A program made the translations under genes and the position numbers. From positions 34,731-98,730 of the forward strand of contig JAEZYE010000015.1 in NCBI GenBank assembly GCA_023419315.1: a stretch of 64,000 nt of DNA, given 5' to 3'. Positions within the stretch are counted from its first letter, which is position 1, and every line of letters starts with the position of its first letter. Origin of the DNA: Pseudomonadota bacterium (GTDB lineage Bacteria > Pseudomonadota > Gammaproteobacteria > Xanthomonadales > Xanthomonadaceae). Under the pieces are notes generated by a model, which worked only from the letters and a program-made list of their open reading frames with translations, was not told the DNA's origin and did not search any database. Below are positions 52,397-61,521 of this stretch, one piece after another.

Positions 52397-53065
52397 TCAG
52401 TCCGCGCGCGCGATGGTCAGCAACGTGCGCGCGGGCTGTTCCGGATCCGGATGCAGCCAGAGCCCGCCCTGTTCGTTTTCGACGAACAGTCCGCCATGCC
52501 CGCCCGCACCGTCTTCCTCGATCTTTTCGCCATCCCGCAGGCGGCGTTCGATCAAGGGCAGCAATGCGTCGCGTACCTGCGGATACGGCCAGTCCAGCAC
52601 GTACTGGCGATCCTCGCTCCAGTCGCTGCGGAACAGCATCAGCGTGTGCACCGGCACGCCGGCCAGCGTCGCTGCGAGCGGATGCAGCCTGATCTGCAGG
52701 CGGATCATCGCGTCGCCATCGGCTTCAAGGCCGGGCACGGTGTCTTCGGGCAGGACGGTCACCGCTTCGATCACGTGGACCCAGGGCGCGTGCATTTCAT
52801 CCGGCGAGCGCACGCGCCACGTGTCGTTCTCGATGCGCACATGCTGCACCGGCAACGTCATGGGTCCGCAGGGATTGGCGTACGCCAGCAACGGATTGTC
52901 GATGGCGACATCGACGGCCTGCAGCAGATCCGGGAACGGCCAGCCGCTCGGTGCCGAGAACCGCGACAGTTCCAGCGGGATGCCGGAACGGCGCGCGGGC
53001 AGGATGACGGAGGTGCCGGTCGAAGCCAATTGAAGCGGCAGAAGCGTGTTGCGACGTGAGGGCAT
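52397..53065 (-). CDS. Uncharacterised protein, paralogue of the next gene
   Basis: The 222-residue protein has no clear signal peptide. Its C-terminal part (QYVLDWPYPQVRDAL...GLWLHPDPEQPARTLL in pieces) parallels the next gene, which has QYVIAAAYPEAARDL and GVWIHADPDDSQRT. The shared pattern QYV-x-P and W-(L/I)-H-x-DP marks a common family of unknown function. The ATG at 53065 is chosen; an in-frame start further upstream at 53128 is possible. Confidence 0.72.
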   Translation of the reverse strand: MPSRRNTLLPLQLASTGTSVILPARRSGIPLELSRFSAPSGWPFPDLLQAVDVAIDNPLLAYANPCGPMTLPVQHVRIENDTWRVRSPDEMHAPWVHVIEAVTVLPEDTVPGLEADGDAMIRLQIRLHPLAATLAGVPVHTLMLFRSDWSEDRQYVLDWPYPQVRDALLPLIERRLRDGEKIEEDGAGGHGGLFVENEQGGLWLHPDPEQPARTLLTIARAD

Positions 53066-53146
53066 GCGGCAACCAACGAAGCAAGGGAGCGCGCAGTGTA
53101 CTGGCGAAATGTCGTGCATCCATCTCACATTGGAGAGGGAGGTTGT

Positions 53147-53782
53147 TCAGTCCGCCCAGGCTTCGGCGTAGATGGTGCGTTGGCTGTCATCCGGATCGGC
53201 ATGGATCCAGACGCCACTGACCTCATCAATCTGCAGATAAAGTCCGTCGCCCTGCGCCTGCATGCTGCATGCGGGCGCACCGGCATGTTCTTCGCGGAGA
53301 TGGCGCTGCAGGCAATCGGTTTCCACCAGCGTGCGCAAATCGCGCGCGGCTTCAGGGTAGGCCGCTGCGATCACGTACTGATGGTCGCCCCACAATTCCG
53401 AATCCATGAGGCGTACTTCGGCAATCGGATGCCCGGCCAGGCGCGCGCGATCCGGTTTCAGGAACGCCGTGCTGACGATGGCGAGCAGTTCGGTATCCGC
53501 ACCCGGCGCGGGCATGGATTGGCAATCGAGGTGGATGCGATCCACCGCATCGCGCCACGGCCAGGGCAATTCATCCACGCGGCGCGCGCGCACGGCTTCG
53601 CACCCCGGCGGCTCCGCTTCACCGGCCTCATCCAGCGCAGGCGGAAGGCCGGTGTCACTCACCAGCACCGGAAAGTCGCCGCCGCGCACGTCGAAACCGG
53701 GCGGCGGTACTTCCTGCGCGAACGCCACGCACGGCAGGCTGCAGAAGACTGCGGCGAGGGTGGCGTTGCGCAGGAATGGCAT
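53147..53782 (-). CDS. Exported uncharacterised protein, paralogue of the previous gene
   Basis: The 211-residue protein has a signal peptide (cleavage after AFA, about residue 22) and a soluble body whose second half is related to 52397-53065. Three Cys pairs may be present in the exported protein. GGAG before the ATG at 53782 supports the start. It follows hemE's stop region by 16 bases in the opposite order on the same strand, with hemE downstream. Confidence 0.75.
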   Translation of the reverse strand: MPFLRNATLAAVFCSLPCVAFAQEVPPPGFDVRGGDFPVLVSDTGLPPALDEAGEAEPPGCEAVRARRVDELPWPWRDAVDRIHLDCQSMPAPGADTELLAIVSTAFLKPDRARLAGHPIAEVRLMDSELWGDHQYVIAAAYPEAARDLRTLVETDCLQRHLREEHAGAPACSMQAQGDGLYLQIDEVSGVWIHADPDDSQRTIYAEAWAD

Positions 53783-53798
53783 GACGGCTCCGGCGACG

Positions 53799-54869
53799 TC
53801 AGCGCGCGCTGAATTCGTGCACGGCGTCGACCAGCACGGCCACGTGTTCGGGATTCATGTCCGGCGACATGCCGTGGCCGAGGTTGAACACGTGTCCATT
53901 GCGATCGCCGTCGGCGCCCGCCGCGTAGCTGTCGAGGGTGGCGCGCACCTGCGTGCGGATGGCTTCCGGCGAACCGTACAGCACGGCCGGGTCCAGATTG
54001 CCCTGCAGGGCGACGCGGCCGGCGGTGCGACGGCGCGCATCGGCCAGTTCGATCAGCCAGTCCACGCCGACGGCTTCGGCGCCGCTGTCGGCCAGTGCTT
54101 CCAGATGCACGGCGTTGCCCTTGCCGAACAGGATCAGAGGCGTGCGGTCGGCGCCTTCGCCGCGCTCCAGCTCGCGTGCGATGCGGGTGAGGTACGGCAG
54201 CGAGAACTCGCGGTACATCGCCGGCGACAGTACGCCGCCCCAGGTATCGAACACCTGCAGCGCCTGCGCACCGGCGGCGCGTTGTGCGGTCAGGTAGGCG
54301 ATGACCGAGTCGGTGATGACGGTCAGCAGCCGATGCAGCGTCTGCGGGTCATTGAGCGCCATCGCCTTGATGCGCGCATAGTCCTTGCTGCCGCCGCCTT
54401 CGACCATGTAGCACGCCAGCGTCCATGGGCTGCCGGAGAAACCGATCAGCGGCACCTTGCCGTCGAGTTCGCGGCGAATCAGGCGAACTGCATCCATCAC
54501 GTAGCGCAGTTCGGTTTCCATGTCCGGCACGCCGAGGCGATCCACGTCCGCCGCAGTGCGCACGGTGCGTTCGAACTTCGGGCCTTCGCCGTCGGCGAAA
54601 TACAGGCCCAGGCCCATCGCGTCGGGCACGGTGAGGATGTCGGAGAAGAGGATCGCGGCGTCCAGATCGAAGCGGCGCAGCGGTTGCAGGGTCACTTCGC
54701 AGGCGATGTCCGGATGCTTGGCCATGCCGAGGAAGCTGCCCGCGCTGGCGCGCGTGGCACGGTATTCCGGCAGATAGCGGCCCGCCTGGCGCATCAGCCA
54801 GACCGGCGTGCAATCCACGGGTTCGCGCTTCAGCGCACGCAACAGGCGATCGTTCTTCAAAGCGGTCAT
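53799..54869 (-). CDS. hemE: Uroporphyrinogen decarboxylase
   Basis: HemE removes four carboxyl groups from uroporphyrinogen III to give coproporphyrinogen III in haem synthesis. The 356-residue length is normal. The signatures PVWLMRQAGRYLPEYR and GFSGSPWTLACYM are intact, and the catalytic Asp is in the FSDILTVPDAMGL segment. GGAAG upstream fixes the ATG at 54869. The small WGR gene lies 20 bases upstream on the same strand. Confidence 0.98.
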   Translation of the reverse strand: MTALKNDRLLRALKREPVDCTPVWLMRQAGRYLPEYRATRASAGSFLGMAKHPDIACEVTLQPLRRFDLDAAILFSDILTVPDAMGLGLYFADGEGPKFERTVRTAADVDRLGVPDMETELRYVMDAVRLIRRELDGKVPLIGFSGSPWTLACYMVEGGGSKDYARIKAMALNDPQTLHRLLTVITDSVIAYLTAQRAAGAQALQVFDTWGGVLSPAMYREFSLPYLTRIARELERGEGADRTPLILFGKGNAVHLEALADSGAEAVGVDWLIELADARRRTAGRVALQGNLDPAVLYGSPEAIRTQVRATLDSYAAGADGDRNGHVFNLGHGMSPDMNPEHVAVLVDAVHEFSAR

Positions 54870-54889
54870 CAAGACTTCCGGAGAGTGGT

Positions 54890-55144
54890 TTATCGGGGGG
54901 CGTCCGCGCCACGCGCGAACATGATCTGGTAGCCGCGCTTGATATGGGTGTCGCGGGCTTTTTCGAATGCGGCGTCGGCTTCGGCCTGCAGCAGGTACTG
55001 TTCGCGCTTGAGCGTGGCGCGCCCGCCGACCACGCCGGACTCCCGCAGGAGTTCCCAGCCGCCGAACAGATCCGGCTGCAGGGTCAGTTGGACGTAGCGG
55101 GGCGCTTCGCCCGCATCCGGGCGCTGCTGAAGGAAGACGCGCAT
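54890..55144 (-). CDS. WGR-domain small protein
   Basis: The 84-residue protein is almost all one WGR-type domain (YVQLTLQPDLFGGWELLRES, then GGRA and the aromatic RGYQ end). WGR domains bind nucleic acid or act as interaction modules in larger proteins; stand-alone copies next to hemE have no assigned role. The gene lies between the regulator pseudogene and hemE on the same strand. Confidence 0.83.
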   Translation of the reverse strand: MRVFLQQRPDAGEAPRYVQLTLQPDLFGGWELLRESGVVGGRATLKREQYLLQAEADAAFEKARDTHIKRGYQIMFARGADAPR

Positions 55145-55170
55145 GGCGCGAATTGTAGCGGAGCCCCGGT

Positions 55171-56123
55171 TCAGCCGCGGAAACTGCGGCGGTAGGCGGA
55201 GGGCGAGGTGCCGAGCACGGCCGCGAACCGTTGCCGCAGCGAGACCGCCGAGCCGAAGCCGGATTCCACCGCGATGTGCTCCAGTGATCGGTCGGTGGTT
55301 TCCAGCAGCCGTTGCGCCCGCGCCAGGCGTTGGTGGGCCAGCCAGTCGCCGACGCTCGCACCGGTCGCCCGGCGGAAGCGGCGGGTGAAGGTGCGCCGGC
55401 TCATTCGCGCGCGTTCGGCCAGTTCATCCACGCCCAGCCGCTGGTCCAGTCGCGACAGCGCCCAGTCCAGTACGGCGCGCAGGCGTTCGTCGCCCGGATC
55501 GGCCGGCAAGGGCTGTTCGATGTATTGCGCCTGCCCGCCCTGGCGATGCGGCGCCACCACCAGGCGACGCGCGATCTGGTTGGCCACGTCGGCGCCGTGG
55601 TGGCGGCGCACCAGATGCAGGCAGCAGTCGATGCCGGCAGCGGTGCCGGCCGAGGTCAGCACATCGTCGCCGTCAACGTAGAGCACGTCCCGGGTGAGCT
55701 GCACGCGCGGGTAGCGCCGGGCGAACGCGTCCATCGCCGCCCAATGGGTGGTGGCCGGGCGTCCATCGAGCAGCCCCGCTTCCGCCAGCACGAAAGTGCC
55801 GAGGCACAGGCCGACCAGACGGGCGCCGCCGGCATGGGCGTCCCGCAGCGCGCGGCAGAGATCGTCGGGCGGCGGTTCGGCCGGGTCACGCCAGGACGGA
55901 ACGATCACCGTATCCGCGCCTTTCAGGCCTTCCAGCCCGTGCGCCGGTTGCAGCGTGAAGCCGGCGTCGGTCCGCAGCGGGCCGGGGTCGGTCGCGCACA
56001 CCCGCAGATCGAAATCGGGCAGGCCGGAGGACCCGGCGCGGGGCTCGAACACGAGGCACGGCACGACAGGTGGAACGGGCTGATGCCGTCGAAGGCGATG
56101 ACGGCGATGCGATGCAGGGACAT
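55171..56123 (-). pseudogene. GlxA-type (DJ-1/PfpI + AraC) transcriptional regulator, broken by a one-base frameshift
   Basis: From the ATG at 56123 the frame reads MSLHRIAVIAFDGISPFHLS and then turns to nonsense; from about 56063 a second frame continues with VPCLVFEPRAG through a DJ-1/PfpI domain (VGLCLGTFVLAEAGLL) and an AraC helix-turn-helix end (LEHIAVESGFGSAVSLRQRF). Adding one G after the TCG codon (56066-56064) restores an unbroken 317-residue protein, and the 953-base span is one short of a multiple of three. It is a real mutation or a sequencing error. The intact type regulates nearby catabolic genes; a divergent isochorismatase-family gene lies 99 bases away. Confidence 0.85.
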
Positions 56124-56222
56124 GGCCCGATTCTATCGAAAGAGAGGTTTCGGGCCACTCGTGGGCGGACGGCGCGCTGCCCAGAATGACGTCGTCCCGC
56201 TTCTTTCCACCGGAGTTCCCCC

Positions 56223-56849
56223 ATGACATCGCCGCGCCGCGCCCTCGTCGTCATCGACGTACAGAACGAATACTTCACCGGGCAGCTGCCCATCGAACAT
56301 CCACCCGTGTCCGAATCATTGCCGCGCCTGTTGCAGGCGATGGACGCCGCGCATGCGCACGGCATCCCGATCATCGTCGTGCAGCACGAAGCGCCGGCCG
56401 GCGCTCCGGTCTTCGCGCCGGGGTCGGACGGCTGGGAACTGCATCCGGAGGTTGCGCGTCGTCCGCGTGATCATTTCATCCGGAAGTCGTTCGCCAGCGT
56501 GTTCACCGACACCGATCTGGCCGACTGGCTGGCCGGACGCGGGATCGACACACTCACCGTCGTCGGCTACATGACCCACAACTGCGACGCCGCGACGATT
56601 TACGAAGGGGCGCACCGCGGCCTGCGCATGGAATTCCTGCACGATGCCACGGGTTCGCTGCCCTACGAAAACGCGGCGGGCCGGGCGACCGCCGAGGAGA
56701 TCCATCGCGTCCTCAGCGTCGTCTTCCACAGCAATTTCGCGGCGGTTGCATCCACGGCGCAATGGATGGCCGCGCTGGACGCGCAGGCGGCATTGCCGGT
56801 GGACAACGTGCCCCAGTCGAACCTGCGCGCGCGCGACGCGTCCCGGTGA
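56223..56849 (+). CDS. Isochorismatase-family cysteine hydrolase
   Basis: The 208-residue protein has the cysteine hydrolase triad: Asp12 in LVVIDVQ, Lys88 in FIRKSF and Cys121 in GYMTHNC, after the usual cis-peptide turn. The family covers isochorismatase, nicotinamidase and N-carbamoyl hydrolases, and this one cannot be placed more exactly. GGAG fixes the ATG at 56223. The divergent GlxA-type regulator gene is its likely controller. Confidence 0.9.
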   Translation: MTSPRRALVVIDVQNEYFTGQLPIEHPPVSESLPRLLQAMDAAHAHGIPIIVVQHEAPAGAPVFAPGSDGWELHPEVARRPRDHFIRKSFASVFTDTDLADWLAGRGIDTLTVVGYMTHNCDAATIYEGAHRGLRMEFLHDATGSLPYENAAGRATAEEIHRVLSVVFHSNFAAVASTAQWMAALDAQAALPVDNVPQSNLRARDASR

Positions 56850-56903
56850 TCAGCCGCTGACGGGCGGGGTTCGCCGCAGGGTGCGAATCCGCTCGTTCGT
56901 GCG

Positions 56904-58013
56904 TCATTCGCCGGCGAGAATCCCCAGCACGTGGGATTCATCGACATCGGGCAGGATTTCCGCCTGTCCGATGCCGCGCCAGAGGATCAGCCGCAGCCGG
57001 CCGGCCTGGTTCTTCTTGTCCAGTCGCATGCGGGCGAGCAGCGCGTCCGGCGGCAGTCCATCCGGCACCTCCACCGGCAAGCCGTACGCCTGCAGCAGAT
57101 CGCGCAGGCGCGCCGTGTCTTCCTCGCGCGACAGGCCGAGCCGTGCGGACAGCTTCGCCGCCAGCACCATGCCCACCGCGACGGCCTCGCCGTGGTTGAG
57201 GTTGTCGTTCTCCGGACTGCCGTAGCCCTGCTCGGTCTCGATGGCGTGCCCGAAGGTGTGGCCAAGATTGAGCAGCGCGCGTTCGCCGCGCTCCAGCGGA
57301 TCCCGTTCGACGATGTCCGCCTTGTGTTCGCAACTGCGCGCGATCGCCTGCGCCAGCGTCTCCGCATCGCCCGCGAGCAACGCCTCGCGCTCGGCCTCCA
57401 GCCACTGGAAGAACAGCGGGTCGCGGATCGCGCCGTACTTGATCACTTCGGCCAGGCCCGCGCGCAGTTCGCGCGGCGGCAGCGTGCGCAGTGCGCCCGT
57501 GTCGGCGAACACCGCGCGCGGTGGATGGAATGCACCCACCAGGTTCTTGCCCTGCGGGATGTCCACCGCGGTCTTGCCGCCGACGGAGGAATCCACCATC
57601 GACAGAAGCGTGGTAGGCAGTTGCACGCAATCGACGCCGCGCATCCAGCACGCGGCGGCAAACCCGGCGAGATCGCCGACAACGCCGCCGCCGAGCGCGA
57701 ACACACAGGCATCGCGGGTCGCGCCGAGCGTGGCCAGCGCTTCGATCGCATGGCCGAAATGTTCCAGGGTTTTGGAGGCTTCGCCGGCCGGCAGTACGAA
57801 CGTGCCGATGCCCAGTTCGGGGCGCGCGGCATGCAGCGCTTCCCGCACCGAAGCGGCGTAGCGTGGCGCGACATTGGAGTCGCTGACGATCAATGCATGC
57901 CGGCCGCGCACACGGCGTGCCAGCGCCGCGCCGTCGCCAAGCAGGTGCGGGCCGATCGTGATGGTGTACGGATCGGCGCCGCCGACCTCGACGGTACGCA
58001 GGATGGCAGTCAT
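56904..58013 (-). CDS. aroB: 3-Dehydroquinate synthase
   Basis: AroB converts DAHP to 3-dehydroquinate, the second step of the shikimate pathway, with NAD and a metal ion. The 369-residue protein has GGGVVGDLAGF, TTLLSMVDSSVGGKTAVD and the metal-site NLGHTFGHAIE. Its start overlaps the aroK stop (ATGA at 58010-58013), so the two are coupled. The GC-rich open frame upstream of the ATG at 58013 is antisense and dropped. Confidence 0.97.
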   Translation of the reverse strand: MTAILRTVEVGGADPYTITIGPHLLGDGAALARRVRGRHALIVSDSNVAPRYAASVREALHAARPELGIGTFVLPAGEASKTLEHFGHAIEALATLGATRDACVFALGGGVVGDLAGFAAACWMRGVDCVQLPTTLLSMVDSSVGGKTAVDIPQGKNLVGAFHPPRAVFADTGALRTLPPRELRAGLAEVIKYGAIRDPLFFQWLEAEREALLAGDAETLAQAIARSCEHKADIVERDPLERGERALLNLGHTFGHAIETEQGYGSPENDNLNHGEAVAVGMVLAAKLSARLGLSREEDTARLRDLLQAYGLPVEVPDGLPPDALLARMRLDKKNQAGRLRLILWRGIGQAEILPDVDESHVLGILAGE

Positions 58014-58552
58014 GCAGTCATCTCTTGCCGCTGCCAGCGTGCGGCCAGTTGCTGGCACAGGCGCGCGGTGGCTTCAGGGGGAGTCAGGTGGTCGGTATCG
58101 AGCGTCAGGTCGGCCACTTCGGCATACAGCGGCGTGCGCACGCGCGCCATTTCCTGCAGGACCTGTTCGCGGTCCGGACGTTGCAGCAGCGGACGATTGC
58201 TGCAGCGGCTCAGGCGCTGGATCTGCGCGGCGACGCTCACGCTCAGGTGGACAACGAAACCGCGCTCGCGCATCAGCGCACGATTGCCGGCGTCCAGCAC
58301 CGCCCCGCCGCCGGTCGAAATCAGGCTGCTGGGGCCGGCAAGCAACTCGGCCAGCGTCTGCGATTCGTGTTCGCGGAATCCGCTTTCCCCAAGATGCTCG
58401 AACAGTGCCGGTATGCTCGCGCCGCTGCGCGCGACAATGGCGTGATCGACATCGACGAATGGCAGGCCGAAGCGTTCGGCCACGCGTTTGCCGATGGAGG
58501 TCTTGCCAGCGCCGGTGGGACCGACCAGGACGAGATGGGGGGCGGGATTCAT
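58010..58552 (-). CDS. aroK: Shikimate kinase
   Basis: AroK phosphorylates shikimate with ATP. The 180-residue protein has Walker A GPTGAGKT (residues 11-18), the shikimate-binding DVDHAI and GESGFREHE segments, GGGAV and the lid NRPLLQRPDR. aroK and aroB are adjacent in the order seen in many gammaproteobacteria. It is followed by aroB with a 4-base overlap. Confidence 0.96.
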   Translation of the reverse strand: MNPAPHLVLVGPTGAGKTSIGKRVAERFGLPFVDVDHAIVARSGASIPALFEHLGESGFREHESQTLAELLAGPSSLISTGGGAVLDAGNRALMRERGFVVHLSVSVAAQIQRLSRCSNRPLLQRPDREQVLQEMARVRTPLYAEVADLTLDTDHLTPPEATARLCQQLAARWQRQEMTA

Positions 58553-58611
58553 CGGCCCGGATGCTAGCAGAGGCAGCTCGCCGGGACGCCGCGCCCGCGT
58601 GTCGAACCGCT

Positions 58612-59493
58612 TCAGGCGCCGGTGTTGTCCGCGAACGGGCCGGGTTTCCGTGCAACGCCGGCGCGGGCGTGCAGTTCGATCACCCGGCGTCGGGCATCCA
58701 GCTCCAGCGTTGCGTGCGCGATGGCGGGCAGGGTGCGCAATGCCTGTCGGCTGACCCGCTCGAAAAACTGCACGAAACGCAGCACGCCGGCTTCATCCAT
58801 TGACGGACTGCGCCCGTGCGCACGGGCCAGCGCCTGTTCCTGTTGCCAGCGCCACTGCGCCACGATCCCGAAACCCGGCGGTTGCAGGAACCACAGCGCA
58901 TCGAGTCGTGACCACAGCGCGGGATAGTCGCGGCGAAGCGCATCGTTGCAATGACGCCGCCACGCGCCGTCGCGATCGGCGTCGCGCTCCAGCGCATTGA
59001 TGGGGTGGGCCAGCGCCGCGTCGGCTTCGGCCGGAACGCCCAGGCACCAGCCCTCGATGATCACGGCATCGAGGCGCGGTCCCGCGGTTTCCCAGTCCCG
59101 TGCCGGCGCGCGGTCATCGGCAAGCTTGTCGAAGCGCGGCAATGCGACGGACTCACCGGCGCGCAGCCTGTCGAGCAATGCGCAGCCGAGCGCGACATCA
59201 TGCGTTCCCGGCGGCCCGCGCGTGGCCAGCAGCGGATGCACGTGTTCGCCCAGTTGCCGGCGCCCTTCGCGGGGCAGATACAGATCGTCCAGCGACAACA
59301 CCGCGACGCGAAGCCCGTCCGTTCGCAGCGCCGAAGCCATCTGGGCGGCCAGCGTCGACTTGCCGCTGCCCTGCACGCCGGACACGCCGAAAATCGGCGT
59401 GCGCGTCGGCAGTACCCGCAGCGCCCGCACGGCCGCTTGCACCACGTCATCCGGGAAGCCATCGGTGCGGGCAGGATGCGCGGAGGAGATCAT
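58612..59493 (-). CDS. P-loop small-molecule kinase (glycerate kinase / uridine kinase-like)
   Basis: The 293-residue protein has Walker A GVQGSGKS (residues 39-46), an SLDDLYLP block and VIIEGWCLG, matching the P-loop kinase group of plant-type D-glycerate 3-kinase and its bacterial relatives. The substrate is not certain. The ATG at 59493 has no ribosome-binding site, and TATTGT just upstream may start a leaderless mRNA. It is 59 bases upstream of aroK and divergent from pdxH. Confidence 0.85.
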   Translation of the reverse strand: MISSAHPARTDGFPDDVVQAAVRALRVLPTRTPIFGVSGVQGSGKSTLAAQMASALRTDGLRVAVLSLDDLYLPREGRRQLGEHVHPLLATRGPPGTHDVALGCALLDRLRAGESVALPRFDKLADDRAPARDWETAGPRLDAVIIEGWCLGVPAEADAALAHPINALERDADRDGAWRRHCNDALRRDYPALWSRLDALWFLQPPGFGIVAQWRWQQEQALARAHGRSPSMDEAGVLRFVQFFERVSRQALRTLPAIAHATLELDARRRVIELHARAGVARKPGPFADNTGA

Positions 59494-59548
59494 CGCGCGA
59501 CAATACCGCAGCCTGCCGCCTGTGCGGCCCTCCGGGAACAATGAAGCG

Positions 59549-60151
59549 ATGACCGATCTGTATGCGGAAGCCCTGTCCACGTTCGGCACGCTCTACGCGG
59601 AAGCCGTGGCGTCCGGCCACGAACCTGAAGCGAACGCGATGACGGTCGCCACCGCCAATGCGAATGGCGAACCGGCTGCGCGCACCGTACTGCTGAAGTC
59701 GTACGACGAGCGCGGCTTCGTGTTCTACACGCATTTCGACAGCCCGAAGGGGCGCGACCTGCAGGTCAATCCGCGCGCGGCCCTGTTGTTCCTGTGGCGC
59801 AGCCTGCGCGAAGCCGGCATCCAGGTGCGCATCGAAGGCGGCGTGTCGAGAGTGGAAGACGCCGAGGCCGACGCCTATTTCGCCAGTCGCCCGCGCATGA
59901 GCCAGATCGGCGCATGGGCTTCGCACCAGTCGCATACGCTGCCGTCGCAGGCCGAGTTCGACCAGCGCATCGCCGATACCGAAGCCCGCTTCCAGGGACG
60001 CGACGTTCCGCGGCCGGAAGGCTGGGGCGGTTTCCGCGTCGCGCCGCAGGCGCTGGAGTTCTGGTACGGCGCGAAGTTCCGCCTGCACGAACGCTGGCGC
60101 TATGAGCGCGATACCGACGGTCAATGGAGCAAGCGGATGCTGTTCCCGTGA
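59549..60151 (+). CDS. pdxH: Pyridoxamine 5'-phosphate oxidase
   Basis: PdxH makes pyridoxal 5'-phosphate from the pyridoxine or pyridoxamine phosphates with FMN. The 200-residue protein has the FMN-binding RTVLLKSYDERGFVFYT and RPRMSQIGAWAS segments and the typical C-terminal LEFWYGAKFRLHERWRYE. The ATG at 59549 follows GAAGC; the longer frame upstream is antisense to the kinase gene. Confidence 0.95.
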   Translation: MTDLYAEALSTFGTLYAEAVASGHEPEANAMTVATANANGEPAARTVLLKSYDERGFVFYTHFDSPKGRDLQVNPRAALLFLWRSLREAGIQVRIEGGVSRVEDAEADAYFASRPRMSQIGAWASHQSHTLPSQAEFDQRIADTEARFQGRDVPRPEGWGGFRVAPQALEFWYGAKFRLHERWRYERDTDGQWSKRMLFP

Positions 60152-60210
60152 TCGCGCGCGCACGGTTCGCGGAGCCGCGCATGAAGCCGCGCGTGCGGGG
60201 ACGCTGAAGC

Positions 60211-60999
60211 ATGGGCCCGCGACGCATCGTCTGCCTGACCGAAGAGCCGACCGAAACGCTGTATGCGCTGGGCGAGCAGGACCGCATCGTCGGCATCAGC
60301 GGCTTCACCGTGCGGCCGGCGCGCGCGCGCAAGGAGAAGCCGAAGGTCAGCGCGTTCACCAGCGCCAAGGTCGATGAAATCCTGAAGCTGGAGCCGGATC
60401 TGGCGATCGGCTTTTCCGACATCCAGTCGGAGATCGCGGCCGAGCTGATCAAGCGCGGCGTGGAAGTCTGGATCTCCAACCACCGCAGCGTCGACGGCAT
60501 CATCGACTACATCCGCCGCCTTGGCGCACTGGTGGGCGTGGCGCAGGCGGCCAATGACTACGCCGACGGATTGCAGCGCGGTCTCGATGCGATCGCCGAT
60601 GCGGCTTCGCAACTGCGGCAGCGCCCGAAGGTCTATTTCGAGGAATGGGACGAGCCCATCATCACCGGCATCCGCTGGGTGGCCGAGTTGATCGGCATCG
60701 CCGGCGGACAGGATGTATTTCCCGAACTGTCGCGCGAACCGCTGGCGAAGCATCGGATCCTCGCCAACGGCGATGAAGTCGTGCGGCGCGCGCCCGATAT
60801 CATCCTCGGCTCATGGTGCGGCAAGAAATTCCGCCCCGAACGCGTCGCGGCGCGTCCCGGCTGGGACCGTATTCCGGCCGTGCGCACCGGACAGCTCCAC
60901 GAGATCAAATCGCCGCTGATCCTGCAGCCCGGCCCCGCGGCGCTGACCGATGGCGTCCAGGAAATCGCGCGCATCGTGCAGGCCTGGAGTCGCGGCTGA
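60211..60999 (+). CDS. BtuF-like cobalamin-binding / ABC substrate-binding-fold protein
   Basis: The 262-residue protein has the periplasmic-binding-protein type II helical fold of BtuF-like proteins (RIVCLTEEPTETLYALGE, EPDLAIGFSD, YFEEWDEPIITG). No signal peptide is visible at the start used, so export is unclear. The ATG at 60211 has GGGGACG upstream. No BtuC or BtuD gene is adjacent. The ligand could be cobalamin or a chelated metal. Confidence 0.82.
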   Translation: MGPRRIVCLTEEPTETLYALGEQDRIVGISGFTVRPARARKEKPKVSAFTSAKVDEILKLEPDLAIGFSDIQSEIAAELIKRGVEVWISNHRSVDGIIDYIRRLGALVGVAQAANDYADGLQRGLDAIADAASQLRQRPKVYFEEWDEPIITGIRWVAELIGIAGGQDVFPELSREPLAKHRILANGDEVVRRAPDIILGSWCGKKFRPERVAARPGWDRIPAVRTGQLHEIKSPLILQPGPAALTDGVQEIARIVQAWSRG

Positions 61000-61050
61000 T
61001 CGACGGCAATGGTCCGGCGCGCAGAAGCTTGGAGCCTGCAGCGGCCGCGC

Positions 61051-61512
61051 TCAGAAATTGCGTGCGAACTGCAATGAAGCGGTCTGGTCGTTGGCCTGCA
61101 CGGTGACATCGAAGCGGTAGGTGTCGTGCGCGCTGATCTTCACCGTGGCGATATGGTCGACGTAGTCGCCGGTGCGTGCTTCACGGAATTCCAGCGCCTG
61201 CTGCTTGCCGGACAGATCACGCGCGACCGCCGTGACTGAGCCATCGGCGACTTCTTCCTCGCCGGCTTTCATTTCGCGCAGCGCGATGACCACCAGCGCG
61301 GTGCCGGCCTCGCGGGTGACGCCGTATTCACGCGCGACCGCGTCACTCAGCGACATCGTCGGCAGCGCGTTGAAGCGCACGCGCAGGTTGCCGAAATCCT
61401 GTTGCGTGGGCACCGGCGGGACGAACTCGGCGGGACGCGGCGCATCGCTGCCCGAACAGGCCATCAACGCGGAGGCCAGGATGATGATCAGGCAGAAACG
61501 GAAGCGAAGCAT
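61051..61512 (-). CDS. DUF4426 lipoprotein
   Basis: The 153-residue protein has a lipoprotein signal (SALMAC, Cys19) and a DUF4426 domain (FGNLRVRFNALPTMSL). The function is unknown, but the gene commonly follows proC in this group. The ATG at 61512 with GAGGAC upstream starts 9 bases after proC. Confidence 0.88.
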   Translation of the reverse strand: MLRFRFCLIIILASALMACSGSDAPRPAEFVPPVPTQQDFGNLRVRFNALPTMSLSDAVAREYGVTREAGTALVVIALREMKAGEEEVADGSVTAVARDLSGKQQALEFREARTGDYVDHIATVKISAHDTYRFDVTVQANDQTASLQFARNF

Positions 61513-61521
61513 GCGGCGTCC

